A stretch of DNA of 64,000 nucleotides, from NCBI RefSeq assembly GCF_022374935.2, contig NZ_CP092430.2:372001-436000 (forward strand), written 5' to 3'. Positions 1-8,994 of the stretch are shown here, in pieces; position 1 is the stretch's first letter; each line of letters opens with the position of its first letter. This stretch comes from Mycolicibacter virginiensis. GTDB taxonomy: Bacteria; Actinomycetota; Actinomycetes; Mycobacteriales; Mycobacteriaceae. The notes below the pieces were generated by a model. It did no database searches and had not been told where the DNA came from. It worked only from the letters and a program-made list of their open reading frames with translations. A program made the translations under genes and the position numbers.

Positions 1-1908
1 GCGATCGTCGAGGGCCTGGCCCAGCGCATTGTCGCCGGCGACGTCCCGGACAGCCTGCGCGACAAGACCGTCGTCAGCCTGGATCTGGGCTCGATGGTGG
101 CCGGCGCCAAGTACCGCGGCGAGTTCGAGGAACGCCTCAAGGCCGTGCTGGACGAGATCAAAGACTCTGCCGGGCAGATCATCACGTTCATCGACGAGCT
201 GCACACCATCGTGGGCGCCGGTGCCACCGGTGAGGGCGCGATGGACGCCGGCAACATGATCAAGCCGATGCTGGCGCGCGGTGAACTGCGGTTGGTCGGC
301 GCCACCACGCTGGAGGAGTACCGCAAGTACATCGAGAAGGACGCTGCCCTGGAGCGTCGTTTCCAGCAGGTCTACGTCGGTGAACCCTCGGCCGAAGACA
401 CCATCGGCATCCTGCGTGGCCTCAAGGACCGCTACGAGGTACACCACGGTGTGCGCATCACCGACTCCGCGCTCGTGGCTGCCGCCACTCTTTCTGACCG
501 CTACATCACCGCAAGGTTCTTGCCGGACAAGGCGATTGACTTGGTGGATGAGGCCGCTTCGCGGCTGCGGATGGAGATCGACTCGCGGCCCGTGGAGATC
601 GACGAGGTCGAGCGACTCGTGCGCCGGCTGGAAATCGAAGAGATGGCGCTGAGCAAGGAATCCGACGACGCGTCCAAGGACCGGTTGGAGAAGCTGCGTA
701 GCGAGCTGGCCGATTACAAGGAGAAGCTGGCGCAGCTGACGACCCGGTGGCAGAACGAGAAGGGTGCCATCGACATCGTCCGTGAGCTCAAGGAGCAACT
801 GGAAGCGCTGCGCGGCGAGTCCGACCGAGCCGAACGCGACGGCGACCTGGCCAAGGCCGCCGAGTTGCGCTACGGCCGAATTCCCGAGGTGGAGAAGAAA
901 CTCGAAGCGGCACTGCCCAATGCGCAGGCCCGCGAAGACGTCATGCTCAAGGAAGAGGTCGGCCCCGACGACATCGCCGATGTGGTGAGTGCCTGGACCG
1001 GCATCCCAGCCGGCCGGCTGCTGGAAGGTGAGACCGCCAAGCTGCTGCGCATGGAAGAGGAACTGGGCAAGCGGGTCGTCGGGCAACGCAAGCCGGTGCA
1101 GGCTGTCTCAGATGCGGTGCGGCGCAGCCGGGCCGGGGTCGCCGACCCCAACCGGCCGACGGGCTCGTTCCTTTTCCTGGGCCCCACTGGAGTGGGCAAG
1201 ACCGAGTTGGCCAAGGCGTTGGCCGACTTCCTGTTCGACGACGAACGGGCCATGGTCCGCATCGACATGAGCGAGTACGGCGAGAAGCACTCGGTGGCTC
1301 GCCTGGTCGGTGCGCCTCCGGGTTACGTCGGCTACGACCAGGGCGGTCAGCTGACCGAGGCGGTGCGTCGCCGGCCCTACACCGTGGTGCTGTTCGACGA
1401 GGTGGAAAAGGCCCACCCGGACGTGTTCGACGTGCTGCTGCAGGTCCTCGACGAGGGCCGGCTCACCGACGGCCAGGGCCGCACGGTGGACTTCCGCAAC
1501 ACGATCCTGATCTTGACCTCCAACCTGGGGTCCGGTGGCACCGAGGAGCAGGTGATGGCCGCGGTGCGGGCGGCGTTCAAGCCGGAGTTCATCAACCGGC
1601 TCGACGACGTGCTGATCTTCGAGGGCCTCAACCCCGAGGAACTGGTGCAGATCGTCGACATCCAGCTGCAGCAGTTGGCCAAGCGGCTGGCCCAGCGGCG
1701 GCTGACCATCGAGGTGTCGCTGGAGGCCAAGAAGTGGTTGGCCCACCGCGGATTCGACCCGGTCTACGGGGCGCGTCCACTGCGCCGGTTGATCCAACAG
1801 GCCATCGGCGACCAGTTGGCCAAGATGTTGCTGGCCGGTGAGGTGCACGACGGTGACATCGTGCCGATCAACATCAGCGCGGACGGCGAGTCGCTGGTCC
1901 TGGGCTGA
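1..1908 (+). CDS. clpB: ClpB disaggregase (AAA+ chaperone), 5' end outside window
   Basis: Hsp100 disaggregase that works with DnaK/DnaJ to rescue aggregated proteins in the cytoplasm. The frame is open from base 1, so about 635 residues of a protein normally near 848 are seen. The N-domain and the first Walker A are upstream of the window. Visible in order: first Walker B (FIDELH), arginine-finger region (ALERRFQ), the long charged coiled-coil middle domain (about nt 600-900), second Walker A (GPTGVGKT, near nt 1180), second Walker B ([10 protein letters not shown]), and the C-terminal domain (VYGARPLRR). It ends at TGA and is followed by a strong hairpin. No frameshift was seen. Confidence 0.97.
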   Translation, partial: AIVEGLAQRIVAGDVPDSLRDKTVVSLDLGSMVAGAKYRGEFEERLKAVLDEIKDSAGQIITFIDELHTIVGAGATGEGAMDAGNMIKPMLARGELRLVGATTLEEYRKYIEKDAALERRFQQVYVGEPSAEDTIGILRGLKDRYEVHHGVRITDSALVAAATLSDRYITARFLPDKAIDLVDEAASRLRMEIDSRPVEIDEVERLVRRLEIEEMALSKESDDASKDRLEKLRSELADYKEKLAQLTTRWQNEKGAIDIVRELKEQLEALRGESDRAERDGDLAKAAELRYGRIPEVEKKLEAALPNAQAREDVMLKEEVGPDDIADVVSAWTGIPAGRLLEGETAKLLRMEEELGKRVVGQRKPVQAVSDAVRRSRAGVADPNRPTGSFLFLGPTGVGKTELAKALADFLFDDERAMVRIDMSEYGEKHSVARLVGAPPGYVGYDQGGQLTEAVRRRPYTVVLFDEVEKAHPDVFDVLLQVLDEGRLTDGQGRTVDFRNTILILTSNLGSGGTEEQVMAAVRAAFKPEFINRLDDVLIFEGLNPEELVQIVDIQLQQLAKRLAQRRLTIEVSLEAKKWLAHRGFDPVYGARPLRRLIQQAIGDQLAKMLLAGEVHDGDIVPINISADGESLVLG

Positions 1909-1922
1909 GACTTCCCTCACGG

Positions 1923-1956
1923 CAAGGCCCCTCGGAAGCAGTTCCGGGGGGCCTTG
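1923..1956 (+). terminator. Rho-independent-type hairpin after clpB
   Basis: 13-bp arms at 1923-1935 and 1944-1956 pair with one T-G mismatch around a 9-nt loop, starting 15 nt after the clpB stop. The right arm ends in CCTTG with only a short T tract, as is usual for mycobacterial terminators. Confidence 0.8.
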
Positions 1957-1997
1957 TCGTCGGCCGGCGCTCCTTTGCGGATGCGGTGTTGAAGCTG

Positions 1998-2016
1998 ATC
2001 GGTTAGCCTAACCATT
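1998..2016. promoter_or_regulatory. IdeR/DtxR iron-box-like palindrome
   Basis: The core at 2001-2013 is GGTTAGCCTAACC, a perfect 6+1+6 palindrome. Its reverse complement equals the central 13 bases of the IdeR box as I remember it (TTAGGTTAGGCTAACCTAA); flanking positions match only partly, giving about 14 of 19. It lies 54 bp upstream of the first PecA-like gene, a suitable place for repression. Iron control of that gene is inference. Confidence 0.55.
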
Positions 2017-2067
2017 ACTGAGAAATTCCGGTGTATTCCTGCACCGTTATTCATCCGGAGGGTAGCC

Positions 2068-3285
2068 ATGTCAGCTCGTCGCCATCGCCTGGTGGGCGCC
2101 GTCGGTGCCGTGGGAGCGGTCCTGGCGCTGGGCGCACCCGCTCCGGCCGCTCAGGCTGACTGGGACGACCTGTTCCAGCCCATCATCGACGCGATCAGCT
2201 GGGTCGACCCGGGCCTCGCCGCAGACACCGACCCGGGTTCTGCGCTGTCCTCGCTGGACACCCTGTTCAACGGTTGGTACCAGGACCTCATTTACAGCCC
2301 GCTCAACAGCATCGCGCCGTGGCTGTTCGGCGACGGTCTTCCTGGCAGCGCCGTTGCCTACGGCCCGGACAGTGACAACCTTCCCGACAGCTTCACCGTC
2401 CCGATGGAGGTCAACCTCAACACCCAACCGGTGATCAACGTCTCGGTAGGCGGCGGCGCACAGACCGAGGTGCTAGTCGACACCGGCGCCGCCGGGCTGG
2501 TCATCCCGATCTGGAACATCAACCCGTTCGGCATCACCGGCCTGCCCACCGGTTTCAACATCGGCCAATTCGGCGGTGCGTTGAACTACTTCTATCTGGA
2601 GCTGCCCACCACGGTCACCTTCACCGGTGAGAACGGCGACACCGTCACCGCGGACACCACGGTGGATGCGGTGCTGTTCGCGTTCCCGGCAGACTTCAGC
2701 CTCTCGGGCGCGTGGTCCATTGAGAGCTACCTGGCCGGCTCGTCCACCGGGATCTTGGGCATCGGACCCAACGCGCTCGGACCCACTCCCGACCACATTC
2801 CGACCGCCGATCTGCCGGGCAATCTCGGTAACGGCGTGCTGATCGACCAGGCGGGCGGCAAATTGATCTTCGGGGACAACCCCTACGAGGGTGGAACAGT
2901 CATCCCCGGGGCGCCGTGGGCGGACTTGAAGGTGCAGCTCAATGACGGGCCGCTCACACCGGTCAGGGGAGTGATCGACTCCGGCGGGGTGTACGGCACC
3001 ATGCCGTCCTCGGTGCTCAACGCTGCGGGCGTAACTCCGATCGACGGAAAGTTGCCCAACGGGACGGAGATCTCCGTCTACACCAAGGACGGCACGCTGC
3101 TGTACGAGTACAAGGTCAACTCAATGCTCCCGGCGCCGACCGATGAAGCCACTCGCAGCCCGATCGTGGTCGGCGGAAACAACATGAACACCGGCAACTG
3201 GCTCTTCGGTCAGCAACCGGTCTACATCAACTACGGCGTACCCGGCGGGCAGACCGTCATCGGCGGCACCCTCATCCAGCTGTGA
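2068..3285 (+). CDS. Secreted PecA-like aspartic protease (copy 1)
   Basis: 405-aa exported aspartyl protease of the retropepsin-like PecA/PE_PGRS35 family. In M. tuberculosis and M. marinum that family trims PE domains of secreted lipases. A Sec signal peptide (residues 1-30, cleavage after AQA) replaces the PE domain, and the mature protein begins DWDDLF. Both catalytic motifs are present: D138 in LVDTGAAG and D304 in VIDSGG. The start is fixed by a GGAGGG Shine-Dalgarno at 2057-2062. A tandem paralogue follows 160 bp later. Neither copy lies between clpB and ttfA in M. tuberculosis, so the pair is an insertion. An iron-box-like palindrome lies upstream. Substrates are unknown; the PGRS protein at 26101-29079 is one candidate. 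Confidence 0.85.
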   Translation: MSARRHRLVGAVGAVGAVLALGAPAPAAQADWDDLFQPIIDAISWVDPGLAADTDPGSALSSLDTLFNGWYQDLIYSPLNSIAPWLFGDGLPGSAVAYGPDSDNLPDSFTVPMEVNLNTQPVINVSVGGGAQTEVLVDTGAAGLVIPIWNINPFGITGLPTGFNIGQFGGALNYFYLELPTTVTFTGENGDTVTADTTVDAVLFAFPADFSLSGAWSIESYLAGSSTGILGIGPNALGPTPDHIPTADLPGNLGNGVLIDQAGGKLIFGDNPYEGGTVIPGAPWADLKVQLNDGPLTPVRGVIDSGGVYGTMPSSVLNAAGVTPIDGKLPNGTEISVYTKDGTLLYEYKVNSMLPAPTDEATRSPIVVGGNNMNTGNWLFGQQPVYINYGVPGGQTVIGGTLIQL

Positions 3286-3320
3286 TGAGGTAACGAGTCA
3301 GAGCGCCCGTTAGACGGCCC

Positions 3321-3411
3321 AAAGCGATTTTTGGCGCTTTCTTGGCTAAACCCCCTGGTGGTCTGCGCCCCTGAGTGGGTTAGCTGACCGCGATTGGTTA
3401 CGGCTCAGGGG
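3321..3411. other. Intergenic hairpins between the two PecA-like genes
   Basis: A 6-bp hairpin (AAAGCG 3321-3326 / CGCTTT 3335-3340) with a T-rich loop could be a weak terminator for copy 1. A perfect 8-bp inverted repeat, CCCCTGAG (3368-3375) / CTCAGGGG (3404-3411), sits 35 bp upstream of copy 2. It encloses GGTTAGCTGACC, which resembles an iron box with one central base missing. Its role is unproven. Confidence 0.35.
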
Positions 3412-3445
3412 ATGTCCGTGACCTCATGCGGGGAGGTTTTCGGAG

Positions 3446-4657
3446 ATGGCAGCTCGTCGACGCATCATCGGCGCGACCGCGGCGGTCGGGGCGTTTATCG
3501 CGCTGGGCGCACCCACACCGACGGCGCACGCTGACATCGATGACCTGTTCCAGCCGATCATCGACGCCCTCAGCGCGTTCGATCCCGGCATCGCGGCCGA
3601 CACCGACCCGGGCTTGGCGCTGGCCTCGCTGGACACCATGTTCGACGGCTGGTACCAGAACCTCGTCTACACCCCGATCAACGATCTTGAGCAGTGGATC
3701 TTCGGTGGGGCCGCCGACGCGAGCGTGGCCGGCAGTGCCGCAGCCGCCGGCGTCGACGCAGACATCCCGAGTAGCTTCACCATTCCACTGCAGGTCAACA
3801 GCGGCACCGAACCGGTGGTGAATGTCTCGGTGGGTGGCGGTCCGGAGGCGTCGGTGCTGGTCGACACCGGCTCGGCTGGTCTGGTCATGCCGATCTGGGA
3901 CATCAACCCCTTCGGGATCACCGGCCCGCCCACCAGCATCAACATCGGTCAGTTCGGCAATTCGGTGGACTACGTCTACGCGGAACTGCCCACCACGGTT
4001 ACGTTCACCGACGCCGCCGGCGCCACCGTCACCAGCGGCACGACCGATGTCGATGCCGTGTTGTTCTCTTTCCCGGTCAGTCTCTCGGCGCTGTTCACCG
4101 GGTGGAACATCAGCTCCTACCTCGGCGATAACGCCGACGGTGTCTTGGGCATCGGGGCGAACGCAGTCGGGCCGACGCCCGACAGCATCCCGACCACGGC
4201 GCTGCCGGGTGCGCTCGGCGACGGGGTCCTGATCGACCAGAAGGACGGCACCCTGACATTCGGCGCCGATCCGCTGACCGGCGGAGTCACGGTTGACGGC
4301 TCGCCGAACTCGACGCTGTACGTGTCGTTCGACGGCGGCAAAACCGCCGGCCCAGTCGGTTCAATCATGGATTCCGGTGGGGTGAACGGGACGATCCCGG
4401 CAAGCCTGACCAACGGAAGCGCCGGGGACGTTCTGGCCGCCGGCCAGCAGGTCAGCGTGTACTCGGGCGACCCCACCAAGGGCGGTACGCTGCTGTACGA
4501 CTACACGGTCAATTCGAACTCGTCCAACAGCCCGGTGATCGTGTCGGGCGCCTCGATGAACACCGGTAATTGGCTGTTCCAGCAGAACGACGTGTATGTC
4601 TCAACGGCCGGCGACGGGTCCATGCACATCGTTCCCAACAGCGTCGTGACGCCCTAG
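3446..4657 (+). CDS. Secreted PecA-like aspartic protease (copy 2)
   Basis: 403-aa paralogue of the preceding gene. The signal peptide ends at AHA near residue 30 and the mature chain begins DIDDLFQPIIDA. The linker and protease domain line up with copy 1 throughout. Catalytic aspartates are D140 (LVDTGSAG) and D309 (IMDSGGV). An RBS, GGGAGG at 3431-3436, supports this start. It has its own upstream dyad, so the two copies may be regulated differently. Predicted location is cell wall or outside the cell, exported by Sec rather than ESX-5 because no PE domain is present. The family is clear; the substrate is not known. Confidence 0.85.
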   Translation: MAARRRIIGATAAVGAFIALGAPTPTAHADIDDLFQPIIDALSAFDPGIAADTDPGLALASLDTMFDGWYQNLVYTPINDLEQWIFGGAADASVAGSAAAAGVDADIPSSFTIPLQVNSGTEPVVNVSVGGGPEASVLVDTGSAGLVMPIWDINPFGITGPPTSINIGQFGNSVDYVYAELPTTVTFTDAAGATVTSGTTDVDAVLFSFPVSLSALFTGWNISSYLGDNADGVLGIGANAVGPTPDSIPTTALPGALGDGVLIDQKDGTLTFGADPLTGGVTVDGSPNSTLYVSFDGGKTAGPVGSIMDSGGVNGTIPASLTNGSAGDVLAAGQQVSVYSGDPTKGGTLLYDYTVNSNSSNSPVIVSGASMNTGNWLFQQNDVYVSTAGDGSMHIVPNSVVTP

Positions 4658-4729
4658 CGTCGCGGTGATACAGGGTTGTGACCTGAGGACATTCGTCGAT
4701 CACGGCCGAGAACAGATACGCTAGGCCCA

Positions 4730-5614
4730 ATGGTCCCGCTCTGGTTCACGCTGTCCGCGCTCTGCTTTGTCGGCGCGGCGGTATTGCTGTACGTGGACAT
4801 CGACCAGCGGCGTGGCCGCAGTCGGCGCCGTAAGTCCTGGGCCCGTTCGCATGGTTTCGACTTCGAGCCGGAATCCGCCGAGATCCTGCACCGCTGGAAG
4901 CGTGGCGTGATGTCGACGGTCGGCGAGGCGCCGGTGCGCAACGTCGTGCTCGGCCAGATCCGCGGCGAGGCCGTCTACATCTTTGACCTGGACGAAGTGG
5001 CGACGGTGATCGCCCTGCACCGCAAGGTCAGCACGAACGTCGTCGTCGATGTGCGGCTCAAGGGGCTCAAAGAGCCGCGGGAGAACGACATCTGGCTGCT
5101 CGGGGCGATCGGCCCGCGGATGGTGTACTCGACCAACCTGGATGCGGCACGGCGGGCCTGCGACCGGCGGATGGTCACGTTCGCCCACACCGCCCCGGAC
5201 TGCGCCGAGGTCATGTGGAACGAGGCGAACTGGACCCTGGTGAGCATGCCCATCACCAGCACCCGCGCCCAGTGGGACGAGGGCCTGCGCAGCGTTCGCC
5301 AATTCAATGACCTGCTTCGGGTGCTCCCGCCGAGCCCGCGACGCCAGCCCGCCGAAGCCGCGGCCGGCGCAACGGGGCGCCGCAACGGGCAACCTAGCCG
5401 TCCGCTGGGCTCGTCGGGCGCTGCTGAGGCCGCGGACGAGAGCGAGGCCGAGCAGCTTCCGTCGGCGTCGCGAGCGGCCGCGCCGGCGCCGGGCAACGCC
5501 GCCTCGGCTGCCGAACCGCAACAGCGCCGCCGGAGCAGCCGGGAGAGTTCCTCCGACGTGCTGCACGCGCCGGGCGGTCGCAACGGTCGGCAGACCGCGC
5601 ACTATCAGCGCTGA
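4730..5614 (+). CDS. ttfA: TMM transport factor A (Rv0383c/MSMEG_0736 family)
   Basis: 294-aa membrane-anchored protein. The family partners MmpL3 in moving trehalose monomycolate across the inner membrane and is essential in mycobacteria. One N-terminal transmembrane helix (about residues 4-22) is followed by an Arg-rich stretch and a cytoplasmic domain with well-conserved segments (IWLLGAIGPRM, EVMWNEANWTL). The C-terminal 80 residues are low-complexity Ala/Arg/Ser and probably disordered. It lies downstream of clpB as in M. tuberculosis, but the PecA pair intervenes. The assigned start has no strong Shine-Dalgarno; it is chosen because the transmembrane helix begins at once. Confidence 0.85.
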   Translation: MVPLWFTLSALCFVGAAVLLYVDIDQRRGRSRRRKSWARSHGFDFEPESAEILHRWKRGVMSTVGEAPVRNVVLGQIRGEAVYIFDLDEVATVIALHRKVSTNVVVDVRLKGLKEPRENDIWLLGAIGPRMVYSTNLDAARRACDRRMVTFAHTAPDCAEVMWNEANWTLVSMPITSTRAQWDEGLRSVRQFNDLLRVLPPSPRRQPAEAAAGATGRRNGQPSRPLGSSGAAEAADESEAEQLPSASRAAAPAPGNAASAAEPQQRRRSSRESSSDVLHAPGGRNGRQTAHYQR

Positions 5615-5645
5615 CATCCGACGACGGTTGGCACCAGCGGCTTCC

Positions 5646-5919
5646 GGCCTGATGGCGTCGACCCGCAGCGCCCGACTTCGTCGCGCTTGCGATCGCCGCG
5701 GGCCTGATGGCGTCGACCCGCAGCGCCCGACTTCGTCGCGCTCGCGATCGCCGCGGGCCTGATGGCGTCGACCCGCAGCGCCCGACTTCGTCGCGCTTGC
5801 GATCGCCGCGGGCCTGATGGCGTCGACCCGCAGCGCCCGACTTCGTCGCGCTCGCGATCGCCGCGGGCCTGATGGCGTCGACCCGCAGCGCCCGACTTCG
5901 TCGCGCTCGCGATCGCCGC
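5646..5919. repeat. Five-copy 55-bp tandem repeat (family B)
   Basis: Units start at 5651, 5706, 5761, 5816 and 5871 with an exact 55-bp period. They are almost identical: the main variation is one T/C change (GCGCTTGCG versus GCGCTCGCG), and the last unit diverges at its 3' edge. The period is not a multiple of three, so the array is not coding. It resembles mycobacterial MIRU/VNTR loci. A single diverged copy lies at 57186-57222. Confidence 0.95.
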
Positions 5920-5932
5920 TACGCTGACGGGC

Positions 5933-6709
5933 ATGTCTCGCCCCGTTGCCGTGGTCACCGGGCCCACCTCGGGGTTGGGCGCCGGCTATGCCCGCCGCTA
6001 CGCCGCCGATGGCTATGACCTGGTCCTGGTCTCCCGCGACGTCGAACGCCTGGAGGCGCTGGCAACCGAACTGCGGGGCAGCCACGGCGGAGCCGTCGAG
6101 GTGCTGCCCGCGGATCTGGCCGACGCCGCCGGCCGCGCCAAAGTCGCTGAGCGGCTGGGCGTCGGGGTGCGGGTCCTGGTCAACAATGCCGGGTTCGGCA
6201 CGTCCGGGGAGTTCTGGACCGCCGAGCCCGCCCTGCTGCAGTCGCAACTGGACGTCAATGTCACCGCGGTGATGCAGCTGACCCGCGCCGCGCTGCCCGC
6301 GATGGTCGAGGCGGGTGCCGGCACCGTCATCAACATCGCCAGTGTCGCCGGGCTGCTGTCCGGACGCGGTTCGACCTACTCGGCCTCCAAGGCCTGGGTG
6401 GTGTCGTTCACCGAAGGACTGGCCGGCGGCCTGCACGGCACCGGCGTCGGCATCCACGTGGTCTGCCCGGGATACGTCCACACCGAGTTCCACGAGCGCG
6501 CCGGAATCGATATGGCCACGTTGCCGTCCTTCATGTGGATGGAGGTCGACGACGTGGTCGCGGCCAGCCTGGCCGACATCGCCCGCGGCGAGGTGGTCAG
6601 CGTTCCGGGCCTGCAGTACAAGGCATTGACCACCATCAGTCGACTGATTCCGCGCGGGCTGTCGCGCACGCTGACAAACACATTCGGGAGGGGCCGTGGC
6701 CGCACTTAA
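5933..6709 (+). CDS. Short-chain dehydrogenase/reductase (classical SDR)
   Basis: 258-aa NAD(P)-dependent oxidoreductase of unknown substrate. It has the cofactor loop TGPTSGLG (residues 9-16), NNAG (about 85), the catalytic Ser in IASVAG and the YxxxK motif YSASK. The start lies only 14 bp after the repeat array, so the array occupies its promoter/leader region. The 3' end overlaps the pyrE start by 14 bp, suggesting joint translation. It is not between ttfA and pyrE in M. tuberculosis. A lipid or ketone substrate is plausible but unproven. Confidence 0.88.
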   Translation: MSRPVAVVTGPTSGLGAGYARRYAADGYDLVLVSRDVERLEALATELRGSHGGAVEVLPADLADAAGRAKVAERLGVGVRVLVNNAGFGTSGEFWTAEPALLQSQLDVNVTAVMQLTRAALPAMVEAGAGTVINIASVAGLLSGRGSTYSASKAWVVSFTEGLAGGLHGTGVGIHVVCPGYVHTEFHERAGIDMATLPSFMWMEVDDVVAASLADIARGEVVSVPGLQYKALTTISRLIPRGLSRTLTNTFGRGRGRT

Positions 6710-7244
6710 CAACGACGAACGCGATGAGCTCGCCGCGCTGGTGCGCGAGCTGTCCGTGGTGCACGGCCGTGTGACGCTGTCTTCCGGGGCCGAAGCCGAC
6801 TACTACGTCGACCTTCGCCGTTCTACATTGCACCATCGCGCCGGCGCTCTCATCGGGCGGTTGGTCCGCCAACTCACCGACGACTGGGACTATGTGGCCG
6901 TGGGCGGCCTGACGCTGGGTGCAGACCCGGTGGCGACCGCTGTCATGCACGCTCCGGGACGCCCGATTGACGCATTCGTGGTGCGCAAGTCGGTGAAAGC
7001 CCATGGCATGCAACGTCTTATCGAAGGATTCGACGTGGCCGGCCAACCGGTTCTGGTGGTGGAGGACACCAGCACCACCGGTGGGTCGGCATTGACCGCG
7101 GTGCGGGCCGTGCGTGAGGCGGGCGGCAAGGTGGTCGGCGTGGTGACCGTGGTCGACCGAGCCACCGGCGCGGCCGAGGCCATCGAGGCCGAGGGCGTGC
7201 CGTATCGCAGTGTGCTCGGCCTGGCCGAGCTGGGCCTGGACTGA
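6696..7244 (+). CDS. pyrE: Orotate phosphoribosyltransferase
   Basis: 182-aa cytoplasmic enzyme converting orotate and PRPP to orotidine 5'-monophosphate in pyrimidine synthesis. The PRPP-binding motif VLVVEDTSTTGGS (about residues 115-127) and the catalytic-loop region KSVKAHGMQR are clear. It starts at GTG 6696 behind GGGAGGGG (6686-6693), inside the end of the SDR gene. The Rv0382c homologue has the same neighbours ttfA and Rv0381c. Confidence 0.95.
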   Translation: MAALNNDERDELAALVRELSVVHGRVTLSSGAEADYYVDLRRSTLHHRAGALIGRLVRQLTDDWDYVAVGGLTLGADPVATAVMHAPGRPIDAFVVRKSVKAHGMQRLIEGFDVAGQPVLVVEDTSTTGGSALTAVRAVREAGGKVVGVVTVVDRATGAAEAIEAEGVPYRSVLGLAELGLD

Positions 7245-7260
7245 ACTCCCGAGGACGGTT

Positions 7261-8154
7261 GTGCGGAGTCTGATCGCGCTGATATCGGCGGTGGCCGTCG
7301 CCTGTGCCGCGGCCTGCGCGGGTTCCGGCGTGACCGGCCCCTACGGTGCCCAGGGCGCCCCGATTGGTACGGCGCTCACCATCTTGGGCTGGGAGATGAC
7401 CCTGTCCAACCTGCGGTGGGAAGTCGACTACGCGTTGGTCGACGTCAAGGCCGAGGTCGCCGACGCCGGTGTTCCGCACGCCGCTGCCGGTGATCTGCGG
7501 TTCGGGGTGTACGGCACCCCGGCCCACCCGATCGAGGCGACCGGATTGGGCAGCTGCAAGCCGCTGGGGGAACTGGTGCCGTCGCCGCTGTCGGCCAAGG
7601 AAGCCGATCGGTTGAACGGGACCGTCTGCCTGGGTCCGCTCAAGGAGCGCAGCGCGCTGCGCGGTATGTATGTCTACTCGCCTGCCGACCGGATCAAAGA
7701 CACCACGGTGGCCTATGCCGCGGCGTTCCCGGTGGGGCTGGCGCCGGTCAATCCGGGCGACACCGGCCTGGCGCTCACCGCCCAAGGCGTGGCGGCCTAC
7801 CGGGCCGACGGCGTGCCGCTGGCGCCGGCGGCCCTCGGCGATCCGAAAGCGTTCACTGGCACCGGCTACATGGTGCTCAACCTGTCGGTCGACGCGGTCG
7901 CTACGCAGTACCGCGAGGACGCGAAGGCCCGTGGCGGACCGCTGATGTTGATCGCCGGACCGTCGACGCCGATGCCCGGGTTGGGCGCGGACTGCGTGGC
8001 GGCCGGATCGTCGGTGTTGATCCTGCCGGAGGCGTCACTGAACTCGGTGCACGTGCCGACCTCGCTGTGCACACACGGGGAGATCAACGCCGCGCTGCTG
8101 TATCCCTCGGTGTCGGTGGTGGGCACGCACGCCGCCGTGTGGACCACCTCGTGA
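7261..8154 (+). CDS. Putative lipoprotein (Rv0381c homologue)
   Basis: 297-aa protein of unknown function. It starts at GTG 7261, chosen because GAGGA (7251-7255) precedes it and the N-terminus then becomes a typical export signal: a positively charged start, a hydrophobic stretch and Cys15 or Cys19 in a lipobox-like context (AVAC or AAAC). The remainder is a secreted beta-rich domain with no catalytic motif that I recognise. Its TGA overlaps the next gene's GTG by 4 bp, so the two are translationally coupled. Confidence 0.75.
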   Translation: MRSLIALISAVAVACAAACAGSGVTGPYGAQGAPIGTALTILGWEMTLSNLRWEVDYALVDVKAEVADAGVPHAAAGDLRFGVYGTPAHPIEATGLGSCKPLGELVPSPLSAKEADRLNGTVCLGPLKERSALRGMYVYSPADRIKDTTVAYAAAFPVGLAPVNPGDTGLALTAQGVAAYRADGVPLAPAALGDPKAFTGTGYMVLNLSVDAVATQYREDAKARGGPLMLIAGPSTPMPGLGADCVAAGSSVLILPEASLNSVHVPTSLCTHGEINAALLYPSVSVVGTHAAVWTTS

Positions 8155-8978
8155 CCGACTCATCGGATCATCCCGATTCATGCGGCGGTCCCAGCTTGCC
8201 CTCTCCTCCGTCGAGCCTCACTGAACCGCCGGGCCCATGCGGCGATCCCAGCTTCGCCTCTCCTTCGTCGAGCCTCACTGAACCGCCGGGCCCATGCGGC
8301 GATCCCAGCTTCGCCTCTCCTTCGTCGAGCCTCACTGAACCGCCGGGCCCCACCGAGTGGTTCTCGCCGGCCAACGGTGTGGGCCCCTGGCAGGGGCCGC
8401 TGCCCAGCGACTCCCATTACGACCCGGAGCTGCTGCGCGAGGGTGACCGTCGCAACGTCGTCGATGCCTACCGCTACTGGACCCGCGAGGCGATCGTCGC
8501 CGACATCGACCGGCGGCGGCACCGGCTGCACATCGCGATCGAGAACTTCGGGCACGATGCCAACATCGGCTCGGTGGTGCGCACCGCCAACGCGTTCGCC
8601 GTGCACACGGTGCACATCGTCGGCCGGCGGCGGTGGAATCGGCGCGGCGCCATGGTCACCGACCGTTACCAGCGACTGCTGCATCATGACACGGCCTCGG
8701 AGCTACTGGATTTCGCCGCGCAGCAGGGGCTCACAGTCGTCGCAGTGGATAACGTGGCCGGGGCGGTGCGCCTGGAGCAGACCGCGTTGCCGGTCGACTG
8801 CCTGCTGGTGTTCGGCAGTGAAGGCCTTGGCATCAGCGACGAAGCCCGCGCCGGCGCGGATCTGACGGTGTCCATCGCCCAGTTCGGTTCGACCCGCAGC
8901 ATCAACGTCGGGGTGGCCGCCGGGATCGTGATGCACGCCTGGATCAGCCGTCATGGCCACCTCGATCAGGCCTGGTAG
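8151..8978 (+). CDS. TrmH/SpoU-family RNA 2'-O-methyltransferase (Rv0380c homologue)
   Basis: 275-aa AdoMet-dependent 2'-O-ribose methyltransferase of the SPOUT (trefoil knot) class; the RNA target is unknown. SPOUT motifs: NFGHDANIGSVVRTANAF, FGSEGLGIS and INVGVAAGIVMHAW. The core begins near residue 68. The first 67 residues are mostly three copies of a 19-residue repeat (CGDPSFASPSSSLTEPPGP) from a 57-bp DNA repeat and should be disordered. Start GTG 8151 overlaps the preceding stop. The unusual N-terminus does not touch the catalytic fold. Confidence 0.9.
   Translation: MTDSSDHPDSCGGPSLPSPPSSLTEPPGPCGDPSFASPSSSLTEPPGPCGDPSFASPSSSLTEPPGPTEWFSPANGVGPWQGPLPSDSHYDPELLREGDRRNVVDAYRYWTREAIVADIDRRRHRLHIAIENFGHDANIGSVVRTANAFAVHTVHIVGRRRWNRRGAMVTDRYQRLLHHDTASELLDFAAQQGLTVVAVDNVAGAVRLEQTALPVDCLLVFGSEGLGISDEARAGADLTVSIAQFGSTRSINVGVAAGIVMHAWISRHGHLDQAW
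8181..8350 (+). repeat. Three in-frame 57-bp repeats (family A) in the SPOUT gene
   Basis: Units start at 8181, 8238 and 8295. Units 2 and 3 are identical except for the last base; unit 1 differs at a few positions. The period is a multiple of three, so the frame is kept. Single diverged copies occur in metZ (21751-21807, same orientation) and thiO (45663-45710, opposite orientation). Confidence 0.95.
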
Positions 8979-8994
8979 GGCAGGATCAACGGCT

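Noticed and set aside
3379..3391. Second IdeR box upstream of PecA copy 2
   Set aside because: GGTTAGCTGACC lacks the central base and has a mismatch, so the half-site spacing is wrong for IdeR.
5646..5919. CRISPR array interpretation of the 55-bp repeats
   Set aside because: Units abut without unique spacers and no cas gene is near.
4721..6712. 663-codon minus-strand frame across ttfA, the repeat array and the SDR gene
   Set aside because: It crosses the 55-bp array by chance and overlaps two clear genes. Its composition is that of an antisense high-GC frame.
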